The notes: a model not told the origin generated them from the sequence alone. Numbered from the stretch's first letter, positions 1 to 10,925 are shown. The stretch: DNA of 64,000 nucleotides from Pseudomonas sp. SLFW (GCF_009905615.1 NZ_JAAAKW010000006.1:186001-250000), one strand, 5' to 3'. Numbers and translations are program-made.

Positions 1-149
1 GCCCCGTGGCGGTTGAGGATAAGGGATTTCTCATGACAGAAGACATCCGCCTCATTTGGGGGTGCCTGTATTTCTCGCTGCTGCCACAACCTGAACGATT
101 GGCTAAGATGCCTGCCACCGTCGCGGTAAGCCGATCCTCAGGAGCCTGA
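1..149. other. Non-coding start of window, upstream of deoR-type gene
   Basis: No convincing gene is seen here. The stretch ends in a good Shine-Dalgarno AGGAG a few bases before the ATG at 150, so it is probably the leader and promoter region of the regulator. I could not define -35/-10 boxes with confidence. Confidence 0.4.
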
Positions 150-968
150 ATGTCCAGCGAAGAAGACACCACCGTCAGTGGTGCAGCGCCCATGATTCCC
201 GACCAGCGCAGGGAGTTGATGCTGCGTCAGTTGCGCAAGCACCAAGTGCTGAGCGTGCATCAACTGATGGAGATGTTCGACTGCTCGCACATGACCATCC
301 GCCGAGACATCGCCCTGCTGGAACAGAGCGGGCGAGCTTATTCCGTAACGGGCGGCGTGCGCATCGCCAGCCAGGTGCACAGCGAGCCAAGTCACCAATC
401 GAAAGCCGTGGTCGAGCTGCCGCACAAACAGGCGATGGCGAAACTCGCGTCCGGATTGCTGCACCCGGAAATGACGGTATACCTCGACGCTGGCACCAGC
501 ACGCTGGAAATCGTGCCGTACATCGTCGCGCTGTCGGGGATGACCGTCGTCACCAACGACTTCGGCGTGGTGAATGCATTGGCCGACGCGACCCACGTGG
601 CAGTGATTCACACCGGCGGCCAACTCGACCACCCAAACCGCTCCTGCGTCGGCGGCCTGGCTGCGGCGACGTTGCGCCAACTCGCGACGGACGTCGCCTT
701 CATGTCCACCAGCTCCTGGGATCTTCAACGCGGCACCACCACGCCGTCGGCCCTGAAAGTCGAAGTCAAACAGGCTGCGATGCAAGCGGCGTCGCGCAGT
801 GTGCTGCTCACCACCAGCTCGAAATACGGCACGTTTGGCATGTACAAGGTCGCGGGACTCGAACAGTTCGACACGATCATCAGTGATAACGGGCTTGCAG
901 AAGCTGCGGCGGAAAGCATTCGGGCGCAGGGGGTGGAGTTGATGTTGGCGTCGGTGGAGAAGCGTTGA
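150..968 (+). CDS. DeoR/GlpR-family transcriptional regulator
   Basis: A 272-residue protein. An N-terminal DeoR helix-turn-helix spans about residues 20-70 (QLMEMFDCSHMTIRRDI is the recognition region). It is followed by the DeoR sensor domain, which normally binds a phosphorylated sugar; the motif YLDAGTSTLE begins near residue 111. The ATG at 150 has an AGGAG just upstream; a later ATG at residue 15 would give a more typical length. The next same-strand genes form a tetronate-catabolic cluster, and DeoR proteins commonly repress such clusters, so local control of ltnD onward is inferred. The intervening orphan gene on the other strand separates regulator and targets. Confidence 0.85.
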   Translation: MSSEEDTTVSGAAPMIPDQRRELMLRQLRKHQVLSVHQLMEMFDCSHMTIRRDIALLEQSGRAYSVTGGVRIASQVHSEPSHQSKAVVELPHKQAMAKLASGLLHPEMTVYLDAGTSTLEIVPYIVALSGMTVVTNDFGVVNALADATHVAVIHTGGQLDHPNRSCVGGLAAATLRQLATDVAFMSTSSWDLQRGTTTPSALKVEVKQAAMQAASRSVLLTTSSKYGTFGMYKVAGLEQFDTIISDNGLAEAAAESIRAQGVELMLASVEKR

Positions 969-982
969 TTTCGCGGTCTCAT

Positions 983-1052
983 CTGTAGCCGCACGGCTTA
1001 CCGGCGGGGGCGTTCAAGAAATCGCCACCGCGGGCAAGCCGCGCGGCTAGAC
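983..1052. repeat. REP-like palindrome, GTAGCCG family (site 1 of 3)
   Basis: An imperfect inverted repeat starts CTGTAGCCGCACGGCTTACC and ends in GGCAAGCCGCGCGGCTAGA. Related palindromes occur at 31755-31826 and 48307-48380. It lies just downstream of the DeoR gene stop, a typical REP position, and could fold in the 3' end of that transcript. Confidence 0.65.
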
Positions 1053-1109
1053 GGAAAGCGGTACGCCGAAAGTTGTTTGCGGCTAGACGTTTGGATCACA
1101 GCAACGTAG

Positions 1110-1577
1110 TCACTCCGTACGCTTTAGGTTCTCGGTGGATTCGTAAGTAACGTAGTTCTCCTGCCGCACTGTTTTCACATTGTCGTCCTCACCCATTTCC
1201 GGATCGAGCTTGAAGTCGTCAGTCAGGGTACCCAGTGTATACGTCGATTTATCTTCATCAATGAACTGACCCGTTGAACCCTCTTTGAAACCCAATCTGA
1301 AATCCACCTTTTCATCAGTTTTTCTTTCACCCTTCCCCTCTACTGAAAAGGTGTTATCTCCTACACCTTTCAAGATGTATTCCAAATATGAATACGCACC
1401 CGTATTACCGCCATGTCCAAGCCGTACGACGAATGTCGAGCCTGGTTTGCTCAGAGGGGCGCGAGCGACAAGCTTGCCGGAAAATCTATATCCAGACGGT
1501 CCGGCTGCGCTAGCATCGCCCTCGAACCGCGCCTCTGGCTTTACACTTAAATTGAGATCCAACTTAATAGCAGCCAC
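1110..1577 (-). CDS. Orphan hypothetical protein, low GC
   Basis: A 155-residue protein that I do not recognise. The GTG start at 1577 is supported by GGAG about 9 bases upstream. There is no signal peptide or membrane segment. The sequence is polar and rich in Gly, Thr, Lys and acidic residues, with alternating patterns that suggest beta structure, and an acidic stretch near residues 120-135. Base composition is visibly more AT-rich than neighbouring genes, with codons such as ATA-like and TTA-rich usage on the coding strand, and the flanking non-coding DNA is AT-rich too. This suggests acquired DNA inserted between the DeoR gene and its presumed targets. No function is proposed. Confidence 0.6.
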   Translation of the reverse strand: MAAIKLDLNLSVKPEARFEGDASAAGPSGYRFSGKLVARAPLSKPGSTFVVRLGHGGNTGAYSYLEYILKGVGDNTFSVEGKGERKTDEKVDFRLGFKEGSTGQFIDEDKSTYTLGTLTDDFKLDPEMGEDDNVKTVRQENYVTYESTENLKRTE

Positions 1578-2156
1578 AGTGATAATCTCCTATTGAATTA
1601 ACTTCCGATTGACTAAAAACGTATCAGCCATGGATGACTATTGTTCTGACATTGGAAAAGATCAAGGCGCGGCTGCCACAAAACACTGTTGACTGACCGA
1701 CGGCCTATTTAACTAGCCGCAAACCGCCCTGATAGAACCATTCGAAATAATATCAATTCTCCTCACTTCAAAAGCCACTCATTAATCTGAACACTCCAAA
1801 TAGTCCTATGGCGACAGGCACCCTCCATGGCGAAAAGCATTTCAACTCAGCCTAGAGGATGGATCGATAACGGTGTCAATAAATAAGCCCGGCATCTAGG
1901 CACGCTAAAAGTCTGTGCGAGACGCCGGAGCTGTGCGAGGGCATCTGCCACAGTGAAGGATTCACCACAGTGATGACCGGCCCCGGCTATAAACCGAGGC
2001 TTTAATACCTGATCAAAAAACAGCCAATGTTAATTTTTGTTAACCAAAAAATCTACTTCACATTATCCGCTCACAGGTTCACTATCTTTAACAGATCAGA
2101 ACAAACACCGTTCGAGTGCCTGACGCAACGATGGCGCTCAACCCGAGGAGAGCTTC
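1578..2156. other. 579-bp AT-rich intergenic region between orphan gene and ltnD
   Basis: No gene is evident. The half next to the orphan gene is markedly AT-rich. Near 1985-2000 a short pair of GGCTATAAACC/GAGGC-type repeats occurs. Near the right end two TGTTAA boxes 10 bases apart (2028-2043) are followed by the start region of the catabolic operon. ltnD has a strong GAGGAG Shine-Dalgarno just before its ATG. Confidence 0.5.
2028..2043. promoter_or_regulatory. Candidate operator: TGTTAA direct repeats upstream of ltnD
   Basis: TGTTAA at 2028-2033 is repeated at 2038-2043, exactly one helical turn apart, about 115 bases before the ltnD start in an AT-rich stretch. Direct repeats with 10-bp phasing are typical of repressor or activator sites. 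The neighbouring DeoR-family protein is the obvious candidate binder, but this is inference. Confidence 0.35.
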
Positions 2157-3062
2157 ATGAATAACAAGAATGTCGGCGTCGTTGGACTGGGTGCGATGGG
2201 TCTGGGCATCGCCCGCTCCCTGCTGCGCAGCGGTTTCAATGTTCATGCCTGCGACGTCCGCGCTGCCGTGACGGAGCAATTCGCCAGCGAAGGCGGCGTT
2301 GCCTGTGATTCTCCTGCTGCCATGGCCGCGCTCTGCGATGTGATCGTGACCGTTGTGGTCAACGCCGAGCAGACTGAAACCGTGCTGTTCGGTGAGAACG
2401 GCGCCGTGGCTGCGCTGAAGCCCGGCAGCCTGGTCATCGGTTGCGCCACTGTCGCCCCGACCTTCGCCATCGAGCTGGGCCAGCGCCTGACCGAAAAAGG
2501 TCTGCTGTACCTCGATGCGCCGATCTCGGGCGGCGCTGCCAAGGCCGCTGCCGGTCAGATGACCATGATGACCAGCGGCCCTGCCGACTCCTACGCCAAA
2601 GCCGACGCCATCCTCAACGGCATGGCGGGCAAGGTCTATCGCCTGGGCGACGTTCACGGCCTGGGTTCGAAAGTCAAAATCATCAACCAGTTGCTGGCCG
2701 GCGTGCACATCGCTGCGAGCGCCGAAGCCATGGCCCTGGGTCTGCGTGAAGGTGTCGACGCCGATGCCCTGTACGAAGTGATCACCAACAGCGCCGGCAA
2801 CTCGTGGATGTTCGAAAACCGCGTACCGCACATCCTCAAGGCTGACTACACGCCGCTGTCGGCCGTGGACATCTTCGTCAAGGACCTGGGCCTGGTACTG
2901 GATACCGCCCGCGCCAGCAAATTCCCGCTGCCGCTGTCGTCCACTGCCCACCAGATGTTCATGCAGGCCTCGACCGCAGGCTTCGGTCGTGAAGACGACT
3001 CGGCCGTGATCAAGATCTTCCCGGGCATCACCCTGCCAGGCGCCAAAGCAGCCAACGACTGA
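2157..3062 (+). CDS. ltnD: L-threonate/tetronate 2-dehydrogenase (HIBADH family)
   Basis: A 301-residue NAD(P)-dependent oxidoreductase of the beta-hydroxyacid dehydrogenase family. The N-terminal Rossmann motif GLGAMG is at residues 10-15, the substrate-binding segment DAPISGG lies near residue 120, and the catalytic lysine of the family is Lys174 in KIINQ. Members next to DUF1537 kinases oxidise four-carbon sugar acids (threonate, erythronate) to 2-oxo-tetronates. A GAGGAG ribosome site precedes the ATG. It is the first gene of a five-gene set and lies 10 bases before the kinase gene. The exact stereoisomer used cannot be read from sequence. Confidence 0.88.
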   Translation: MNNKNVGVVGLGAMGLGIARSLLRSGFNVHACDVRAAVTEQFASEGGVACDSPAAMAALCDVIVTVVVNAEQTETVLFGENGAVAALKPGSLVIGCATVAPTFAIELGQRLTEKGLLYLDAPISGGAAKAAAGQMTMMTSGPADSYAKADAILNGMAGKVYRLGDVHGLGSKVKIINQLLAGVHIAASAEAMALGLREGVDADALYEVITNSAGNSWMFENRVPHILKADYTPLSAVDIFVKDLGLVLDTARASKFPLPLSSTAHQMFMQASTAGFGREDDSAVIKIFPGITLPGAKAAND

Positions 3063-3072
3063 GGATTCGCAT

Positions 3073-4365
3073 ATGAGCACCACGACTCCGCGCCCTCTGC
3101 TGGGCTGCATCGCCGATGACTTCACAGGCGCCACTGACCTGGCCAACATGCTGGTGCGCGGCGGTATGCGCACCGTGCAGAGCATCGGCATTCCAAGCGC
3201 CGACAGCCTGGCTGAACTGGACGCCGACGCCATCGTCATCGCGTTGAAATCCCGCACCACCCCCGCTGCCGAAGCCATCGAAGAGTCCCTGCAAGCGTTG
3301 CAGTGGCTGCGTGATCGCGGCTGCGAGCAGATTTTCTTCAAGTACTGCTCGACCTTCGATTCGACCGCCAAAGGCAACATCGGCCAGGTCAGCGAAGCGT
3401 TGCTGCAGGCGCTGGGCAGTGACTTCACCCTGGCGTGCCCGGCCTTCCCGGAAAACGGTCGGACCATTTTCCGTGGCCACCTGTTCGTGCAGGATCAACT
3501 GCTCAACGAATGCGGCATGCAAAACCACCCGCTGACACCGATGACGGACGCCAACCTGGTGCGCGTGCTGCAGTCGCAGACCGAGAAAAAAGTCGGCCTG
3601 CTGCGCTACGACAGCATCGCCAAGGGCGTGGAAGGCGTGCGGGCGCGCATCGCCGAGCTGCGTGCCGATGGCGTGACCATGGCGATTGCCGACGCGCTGT
3701 CTGATGCCGACCTGTACACCCTTGGCGAAGCCTGTGCCGACCTGCCGCTGCTGACCGGTGGCTCGGGTCTGGCGCTGGGCTTGCCGGGCAACTTCCGTAA
3801 AGCGGGCAAACTGCGCGACATCGACGCGGCCCAGTTGGAGCAAGTCGAAGGTGGCGAAGTGGTCCTCGCCGGGAGCGCTTCGGTCGCGACCAATGGCCAG
3901 GTGGCAGCGTGGCTGGACGCCAAACGCCCTGCCCTGCGTATCGACCCACTGGCGCTGGCCGACGGCAAACCGGTGGTTGAAGACGCCTTGGCCTTCGCCC
4001 GTGATGCCGGTCAAACCGTTCTGATCTACGCCACCAGCAGCCCGGAAGAAGTCAAAGCCGTGCAGCAAAAACTGGGTGTCGAGCGCGCAGGCGCGATGGT
4101 TGAGGATGCACTGGGCAAGATCGCCAAAGGCCTGCTGGACGCGGGCGTGAAGCGCTTCGTCGTTGCAGGTGGCGAAACTTCGGGCGCGGTGGTTCAGGCC
4201 TTGGGCGTGAGCCTGCTGAAGATCGGCGCGCAGATCGATCCGGGCGTTCCGGCGACCATCAGCAGCGGCGATCAACCGCTGGCACTGGCATTGAAATCCG
4301 GCAACTTCGGCGGCCGTGACTTCTTTGACAAAGCCCTGAAGCAGTTGGCAGGGGGTGCCCAATGA
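3073..4365 (+). CDS. otnK: 3-oxo-tetronate kinase (DUF1537 four-carbon acid sugar kinase)
   Basis: A 430-residue protein with the two-domain DUF1537 architecture. The N-terminal half begins with the hallmark ADDFTGATD at about residues 14-22. The C-terminal nucleotide-binding half includes VAGGETSGAV and PGVPA near residues 365-400. These kinases phosphorylate 3-oxo-tetronate at C4 after dehydrogenation and isomerisation. The stop overlaps the next ATG by four bases (ATGA), indicating translational coupling with the aldolase gene. Length is typical for the family. Confidence 0.9.
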   Translation: MSTTTPRPLLGCIADDFTGATDLANMLVRGGMRTVQSIGIPSADSLAELDADAIVIALKSRTTPAAEAIEESLQALQWLRDRGCEQIFFKYCSTFDSTAKGNIGQVSEALLQALGSDFTLACPAFPENGRTIFRGHLFVQDQLLNECGMQNHPLTPMTDANLVRVLQSQTEKKVGLLRYDSIAKGVEGVRARIAELRADGVTMAIADALSDADLYTLGEACADLPLLTGGSGLALGLPGNFRKAGKLRDIDAAQLEQVEGGEVVLAGSASVATNGQVAAWLDAKRPALRIDPLALADGKPVVEDALAFARDAGQTVLIYATSSPEEVKAVQQKLGVERAGAMVEDALGKIAKGLLDAGVKRFVVAGGETSGAVVQALGVSLLKIGAQIDPGVPATISSGDQPLALALKSGNFGGRDFFDKALKQLAGGAQ

Positions 4366-5012
4366 ACAGCCAAGGGAGCGCAGAAAACAAACTGCGCGAC
4401 GAAATCTGCGACATCGGTCGTCTGCTGTACGGTCGCGGTTACACCGTGGGCAGCGCGGGCAACATCAGTGCGCGTCTGGAAGATGGCTGGCTGATCACCC
4501 CGACCGACGCGTGCCTCGGTCGTCTCGATCCGACGGCCATTGCCAAGGTCAACCTGGCCGGTGAATGGGTGTCGGGCGACAAACCGTCCAAGACGCTGAT
4601 GCTGCATCGCGAAGTCTACGACCGCAATCCGGGTGTTGGCGGCGTGGTGCACACCCACTCCACGCATCTGGTGGCCTTGACCCTTGCGGGCGTCTGGCAG
4701 CCGGACGACATCCTGCCGCCCATCACGCCGTATCAGGTGATGAAGGTCGGGCACATTCCCTTGATTGCCTACGAGCGCCCCGGCTCGCCAAAAGTCGCCG
4801 AACAGGTGGCAAAACTGGCGAACAGCGTGCGCGGCGTCATGCTTGAACGGCTGGGCCCGGTGGTCTGGGAAAGCTCCGTTGCCAAGGCGGCCTACGCCCT
4901 GGAAGAACTGGAAGAGACCGCAAGGCTGTGGCTGATGAGCAACCCCAAACCCGAGCCGCTGGACGCAACGGCTCTGGAAGAACTGCGCCAGACCTTTGGC
5001 GTGACCTGGTAA
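4362..5012 (+). CDS. otnC: 3-oxo-tetronate 4-phosphate decarboxylase (class II aldolase family)
   Basis: A 216-residue class II aldolase/adducin-type protein. Seen: GSAGNISARL near residue 29 (phosphate-binding loop) and HTHSTH with His97 and His99 as metal ligands. A third histidine of the zinc site would be expected near residue 155-160 in canonical members; the sequence there reads RGVMLERLGP rather than the usual NHG, so the third ligand should be checked. In this pathway OtnC decarboxylates 3-oxo-tetronate 4-phosphate to dihydroxyacetone phosphate, feeding glycolysis. The gene overlaps the kinase gene by 4 bases. Confidence 0.85.
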   Translation: MNSQGSAENKLRDEICDIGRLLYGRGYTVGSAGNISARLEDGWLITPTDACLGRLDPTAIAKVNLAGEWVSGDKPSKTLMLHREVYDRNPGVGGVVHTHSTHLVALTLAGVWQPDDILPPITPYQVMKVGHIPLIAYERPGSPKVAEQVAKLANSVRGVMLERLGPVVWESSVAKAAYALEELEETARLWLMSNPKPEPLDATALEELRQTFGVTW

Positions 5013-5030
5013 TCCACTCAGCGTTTTGAT

Positions 5031-5054
5031 CGGAGACTGTCGCGGCGGTCTCCG
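5031..5054. other. Hairpin downstream of otnC
   Basis: CGGAGAC (5031-5037) pairs with GTCTCCG (5048-5054). It has no T-run, so it is not a convincing intrinsic terminator. It may stabilise the 3' end of the upstream message. Confidence 0.35.
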
Positions 5055-5095
5055 GCGACCCGGTTTTGCCGGAAACAATAACAACAAAGGCTGAT

Positions 5096-5219
5096 GTGAA
5101 AACGTAGCGAGCGAAGGCAAGACAAGGCAAATACAGGCGGAAAAGCGGAGTCTAGGTGTTCTAAATGAGCATTTTCCGCCTGTTTTTAACGCCGTATTGC
5201 CGAGCGCAGTAGTTTTCAC
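5096..5219. repeat. 124-bp imperfect palindrome, MITE-like element
   Basis: The element starts GTGAAAACGTAGCGAGCGAAGG and ends with its imperfect inverse (CCGAGCGCAGTAGTTTTCAC). Inside, CAGGCGGAAAA (5134-5144) pairs with TTTTCCGCCTG (5172-5182), followed by a T-run. It contains no ORF. It lies between otnC and the permease gene and ends 28 bases before the permease ATG. Size, terminal inverted repeats and lack of coding content fit a miniature transposable element or a large Pseudomonas repeat family member. It may attenuate or insulate the downstream genes. Confidence 0.65.
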
Positions 5220-5247
5220 TCAGCCTGAACAGGACACTACACATAAC

Positions 5248-6705
5248 ATGACCCCACTATTACTGATGATCATCGCCGGAGCCGGCATCGCGCTGTTGCT
5301 GCTTCTGGTACTCAAATACAAATTCCAGCCGTTCGTGGCCCTGATGCTGGTCAGCATCATCGTCGCGCTGGTCGCCGGGGTAAAACCGGCTGATCTGGTG
5401 GCGACCATCGAAGGCGGCATGGGCAAGACGCTCGGCCACATCGCGATCATCATTGCGTTGGGTGCCATGATCGGTCGGATCATCGAACTCTCGGGCGGCG
5501 CGGAAGCACTGGCCAAGTCGCTGATCAACCGTTTCGGCAACAAGCGCACGCCGCTGGCCTTGACGGTCGCGGGCTTCATGGTAGGCATTCCGGTGTTCTT
5601 CGAAGTGGGCGTGATTATCCTCATGCCGCTGGCCTATGGCGTCGCTCGCGCGGCCCGCAAGCCCCTGCTGATTTTCGCCCTGCCGATGTGTGCTGCGCTG
5701 CTGTCGGTGCACGCGTTTCTGCCGCCGCACCCGGGCGCCGTCGCGGCTGCCGGTCAATTGGGCGCGGACTTGGGCCGTGTGCTGATGTTCGGCATCCCGA
5801 TCGTCGCGGTGCTGTGCCTGATCGGCTATGTGATTGCAGGTCGCATGACGCGCAAGACCTACCCGATGACCGACGACATTCGCAGTGAAGTCTACGGCCC
5901 GCACATCACCAACGAAGACTTGGTGGCGTGGGCGAACAACGACTATTCTGCTAGCAAAGAAGCGACTCAGACCAAAGAACTGGGGCTGGAAGAAAGCGCC
6001 AGCAGCCTGGCCGCTCGCTTGCCAAAGGCGCCAGCACCGGGTGCGGGCCTCATCGTTGCTCTGATCCTGCTGCCCATCATCCTGATCCTGCTGGGCACGC
6101 TGGCCACCACCATGCTGCCTGCCGACTCCGGCCTGCGCAGCATCCTGACCGTGCTGGGTGCACCGTTGGTTGCGCTGCTGATCGACACCCTGCTGTGCGC
6201 CTGGGTGCTGGGTTCGCGCCGTGGCTGGAGCCGCAGTCAGGTCTCTGACGTGATTGGTTCGGCGCTGCCGGGCGTGGCGATGGTGATCCTGATCGCCGGT
6301 GCTGGTGGTGTGTTCGGTAAGGTACTGGTCGACACCGGTATCGGTGCGGTCGTTTCCGAAGCATTGCGCAGCACCGGCCTGCCGGTTCTGGCGCTGGGCT
6401 TCATCCTGACCCTGCTGTTGCGCGCCGTTCAAGGCTCGACCACAGTGGCACTGGTCACCACCGCTGGCATTCTCAGCCCGCTGATCGCGACCCTGAACCT
6501 GAGCGCCAACCACATGGCCCTGCTGTGTCTGGCCATGGGCGGTGGCGGTCTGGCCATGTCGCACATCAACGACGCCGGTTACTGGATGTTCACTAAACTG
6601 GCTGGTCTCAACGTCGGTGACGGCCTGCGCACCTGGACCTTTTTGGTGACCGTTCTAGGGACTCTCGGCTTCCTGATGACACTGCTGCTCTGGCCCTTCG
6701 TATAA
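5248..6705 (+). CDS. GntP-family sugar-acid:H+ permease
   Basis: A 485-residue inner-membrane transporter of the gluconate permease family. Numerous hydrophobic segments start at residue 1, and the family-typical segments HAFLPPHPG (about residues 156-164) and VQGSTTVA (near 393) are visible. I chose the ATG at 5248 over an upstream in-frame start, because that would fall inside the repeat element. Its position within the tetronate-catabolic cluster suggests import of threonate/erythronate rather than gluconate, which is inference from context. It shares the strand with its neighbours and is followed by a strong hairpin. Confidence 0.88.
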   Translation: MTPLLLMIIAGAGIALLLLLVLKYKFQPFVALMLVSIIVALVAGVKPADLVATIEGGMGKTLGHIAIIIALGAMIGRIIELSGGAEALAKSLINRFGNKRTPLALTVAGFMVGIPVFFEVGVIILMPLAYGVARAARKPLLIFALPMCAALLSVHAFLPPHPGAVAAAGQLGADLGRVLMFGIPIVAVLCLIGYVIAGRMTRKTYPMTDDIRSEVYGPHITNEDLVAWANNDYSASKEATQTKELGLEESASSLAARLPKAPAPGAGLIVALILLPIILILLGTLATTMLPADSGLRSILTVLGAPLVALLIDTLLCAWVLGSRRGWSRSQVSDVIGSALPGVAMVILIAGAGGVFGKVLVDTGIGAVVSEALRSTGLPVLALGFILTLLLRAVQGSTTVALVTTAGILSPLIATLNLSANHMALLCLAMGGGGLAMSHINDAGYWMFTKLAGLNVGDGLRTWTFLVTVLGTLGFLMTLLLWPFV

Positions 6706-6711
6706 CCCGGC

Positions 6712-6763
6712 CTGTCTGGAAGCTGCCGCGCTCGCGGCGCTTCCAGACAGATTGGCATTTTTT
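6712..6763 (+). terminator. Terminator or attenuator hairpin between gntP and hyi
   Basis: A perfect 12-bp stem, CTGTCTGGAAGC (6712-6723) with GCTTCCAGACAG (6739-6750), is followed by seven bases and then T6 (6758-6763). The T-run directly abuts the GGAGA ribosome site of the next gene. The gap between stem and T-run makes termination probably partial, and the hairpin may also protect the upstream mRNA. Confidence 0.55.
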
Positions 6764-6773
6764 GGAGATTGCT

Positions 6774-7565
6774 ATGCCTCGCTTCGCTGCCAACCTCAGC
6801 ATGCTGTATCCGCAACACGACTTTCTGGCCCGTTTTGGCGCTGCGGCGACTGACGGCTTCAAAGGCGTGGAGTATCTGTTCCCGTACGACTTCAGTGCAG
6901 CCGAAATCAAGCTGCGTCTGGAAGACTTCGGCCTGACCCAAGCGCTGTTTAACGCACCGCCAGGCGACTGGGCCAAGGGCGAACGAGGCATTGCGTCGCT
7001 GCCAGGTCGGCAGAGCGAGTTTCGCAGCGGCTTTCAGAAAGCGCTCGAATACGCAGCGGTACTGGGCAACGACCGGATTCACGTGATGGCGGGTTTGCTG
7101 CCGAGCGAAGACCTGCGCCAGAAACACCACGCCGTGTACCTGGAGAACCTGGCCCACGCGGCAGAAGAAGCGGCCAAAGTCGGCATTACGGTGCTGATCG
7201 AACCGATCAACACCCGTGACATGCCGGGTTTCTTCCTCAATCGTCAGGATCAGGGTCAGGCGGTGTGCAAGGAAGTCGGCGCGGACAACCTGAAAGTGCA
7301 GTTCGATTTTTACCACTGCCAGATCGTCGAAGGTGACGTGACCAGCAAACTGCGCCGCGACTTTGCAGGCGTCGGCCACATCCAGATTGCAGGCGTGCCG
7401 GATCGTCACGAGCCGAACATGGGCGAAGTGAATTACCCGTGGCTGTTCGAAGAGATCGACCGCCTGGGTTACACCGGCTGGGTCGGCTGCGAATACCGCC
7501 CGCGTGGTGACACCAGCGAAGGGTTGCAGTGGTTGCGGGATTGGAAGGCGGCTAATCCGGAGTGA
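6774..7565 (+). CDS. otnI: 2-oxo-tetronate isomerase / hydroxypyruvate isomerase family
   Basis: A 263-residue TIM-barrel protein of the hydroxypyruvate isomerase family. Typical segments are FAANLSMLY at the N-terminus, [10 protein letters not shown] near residue 143, DFYHCQI near 179, and [14 protein letters not shown] near 204, which carries metal ligands. In threonate/erythronate pathways the member next to the kinase interconverts 2-oxo- and 3-oxo-tetronate, which suits this cluster. The ATG at 6774 has GGAGA five bases upstream; an upstream TTG four codons earlier is less likely. It is probably the last gene of the operon. Confidence 0.87.
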   Translation: MPRFAANLSMLYPQHDFLARFGAAATDGFKGVEYLFPYDFSAAEIKLRLEDFGLTQALFNAPPGDWAKGERGIASLPGRQSEFRSGFQKALEYAAVLGNDRIHVMAGLLPSEDLRQKHHAVYLENLAHAAEEAAKVGITVLIEPINTRDMPGFFLNRQDQGQAVCKEVGADNLKVQFDFYHCQIVEGDVTSKLRRDFAGVGHIQIAGVPDRHEPNMGEVNYPWLFEEIDRLGYTGWVGCEYRPRGDTSEGLQWLRDWKAANPE

Positions 7566-7652
7566 TCCCCACGCCAGATTGCAGCAAATCTACCTGTGGG
7601 AGCGGTGTGTCTGTCACCCCCGGCTCCCATGGCTTTCAGCCAAAAGCGGCGA

Positions 7653-9786
<2,134 letters not shown>

Positions 9787-9849
9787 TACGCCTGCAGGAC
9801 GGCATGCCCGTTGATTCGGGCACGCCACCCCTGCAAGAACGACCATTAC

Positions 9850-9943
9850 CCCTGTAGGAGTGAGCTTGCTCGCGATAGCGTCAGATCTGAGAAGGATGAT
9901 TGACTGACCCGACGCTATCGCGAGCAAGCTCACTCCTACAGGG
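9850..9943. repeat. REPIN, GTGAGCTTGCTCGCGAT family (site 1 of 6)
   Basis: Two inverted REP arms, 9850-9882 and 9911-9943, are perfectly complementary over 33 bases. They are separated by 28 bases of unrelated spacer. The core is TAGGAGTGAGCTTGCTCGCG. It lies between ahcY and metF and could form a long hairpin in any ahcY-metF read-through transcript. Sister copies lie at 20161, 43028, 44182, 53183 and 61018. Confidence 0.9.
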
Positions 9944-9973
9944 TTTTGCGTAGGCTTTTCCCAGGATACGACC

Positions 9974-10819
9974 ATGTCCCAAGACCGTCGCTACAGCTTC
10001 GAGTTCTTCCCCACGAAGACCGACGCTGGTCATGAAAAACTGCTCGCCACCGCTCGTACGCTGGCTGGCTACAACCCTGACTTCTTCTCCTGCACTTACG
10101 GTGCCGGTGGGTCCACGCGTGACCGCACGATCAACACCGTGCTGCAGCTGGAAAAAGAAGTGAACATTCCCGCCGCCCCGCATTTGTCGTGCGTCGGCGA
10201 CAGCAAGGCCGATCTGCGTGGCCTGCTGACTCAATACAAGGATGCGGGCATCAGCCGTATCGTTGCCCTGCGCGGCGACCTGCCGTCCGGCATGGGCATG
10301 GCCAGCGGTGAGCTGCGTCACGCCAACGATCTGGTGAGTTTCATCCGCGAAGAAACTGGCAGCCACTTCCACATCGAAGTCGCCGCCTACCCGGAAATGC
10401 ACCCGCAAGCGCGCAACTTCGAAGACGATTTGAAGAACTTCGTGCGCAAGGCCAACGCCGGTGCCGACAGCGCCATCACCCAGTACTTCTTCAACGCCGA
10501 CAGCTATTTCTACTTCGTCGAGCGCGTGCAGAAGATGGGCGTGAGCATTCCGGTGGTGCCAGGGATCATGCCGATCACCAACTACAGCAAACTGGCGCGT
10601 TTTTCCGACGCATGCGGCGCTGAAATCCCACGTTGGATTCGCAAGCAACTCGAAGCCTACGGCGACGATTCGGCGAGCATTCAGGCATTCGGCGAACAGG
10701 TCATCACTGAGATGTGTGACCGCTTGTTGCAAGGCGGAGCCCCGGGTTTGCACTTCTACACGCTGAATCAGGCCGAACCAAGCCTGGCCATCTGGAACAA
10801 CCTGCAACTGCCCCGCTAA
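9974..10819 (+). CDS. metF: 5,10-methylenetetrahydrofolate reductase
   Basis: A 281-residue FAD-dependent TIM-barrel enzyme that reduces methylene-THF to methyl-THF, the methyl donor for methionine synthesis. The N-terminal SFEFFPTKTD with the catalytic Glu, then TYGAGGSTRD (about residues 37-46), ALRGDLP near 96 and ITQYFFN near 172 are all diagnostic. It is downstream of ahcY, separated by a REPIN; shared methyl-cycle function explains the pairing. Length matches bacterial MetF. Confidence 0.97.
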   Translation: MSQDRRYSFEFFPTKTDAGHEKLLATARTLAGYNPDFFSCTYGAGGSTRDRTINTVLQLEKEVNIPAAPHLSCVGDSKADLRGLLTQYKDAGISRIVALRGDLPSGMGMASGELRHANDLVSFIREETGSHFHIEVAAYPEMHPQARNFEDDLKNFVRKANAGADSAITQYFFNADSYFYFVERVQKMGVSIPVVPGIMPITNYSKLARFSDACGAEIPRWIRKQLEAYGDDSASIQAFGEQVITEMCDRLLQGGAPGLHFYTLNQAEPSLAIWNNLQLPR

Positions 10820-10925
10820 ATCGTCGGAATCCCATCGGGATGCTCCGGTCACATTAAGGCAATGTTTTTCCAGCAGGCTTCGTCACGACGAGGCTTGCTG
10901 TAGCCTTGATTAAGACGGACATCCA

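Noticed and set aside
2088..4362. Long minus-strand ORFs opposite ltnD, otnK and otnC
   Set aside because: They are mirror frames of well-recognised genes in GC-rich DNA; their compositions (rich in Arg, His, Gly, Gln) resemble nothing known.
9850..9943. Regularly recurring palindromes as a possible CRISPR array
   Set aside because: The repeats are paired in inverted orientation, scattered tens of kilobases apart, and no cas genes are present. They are REPINs.
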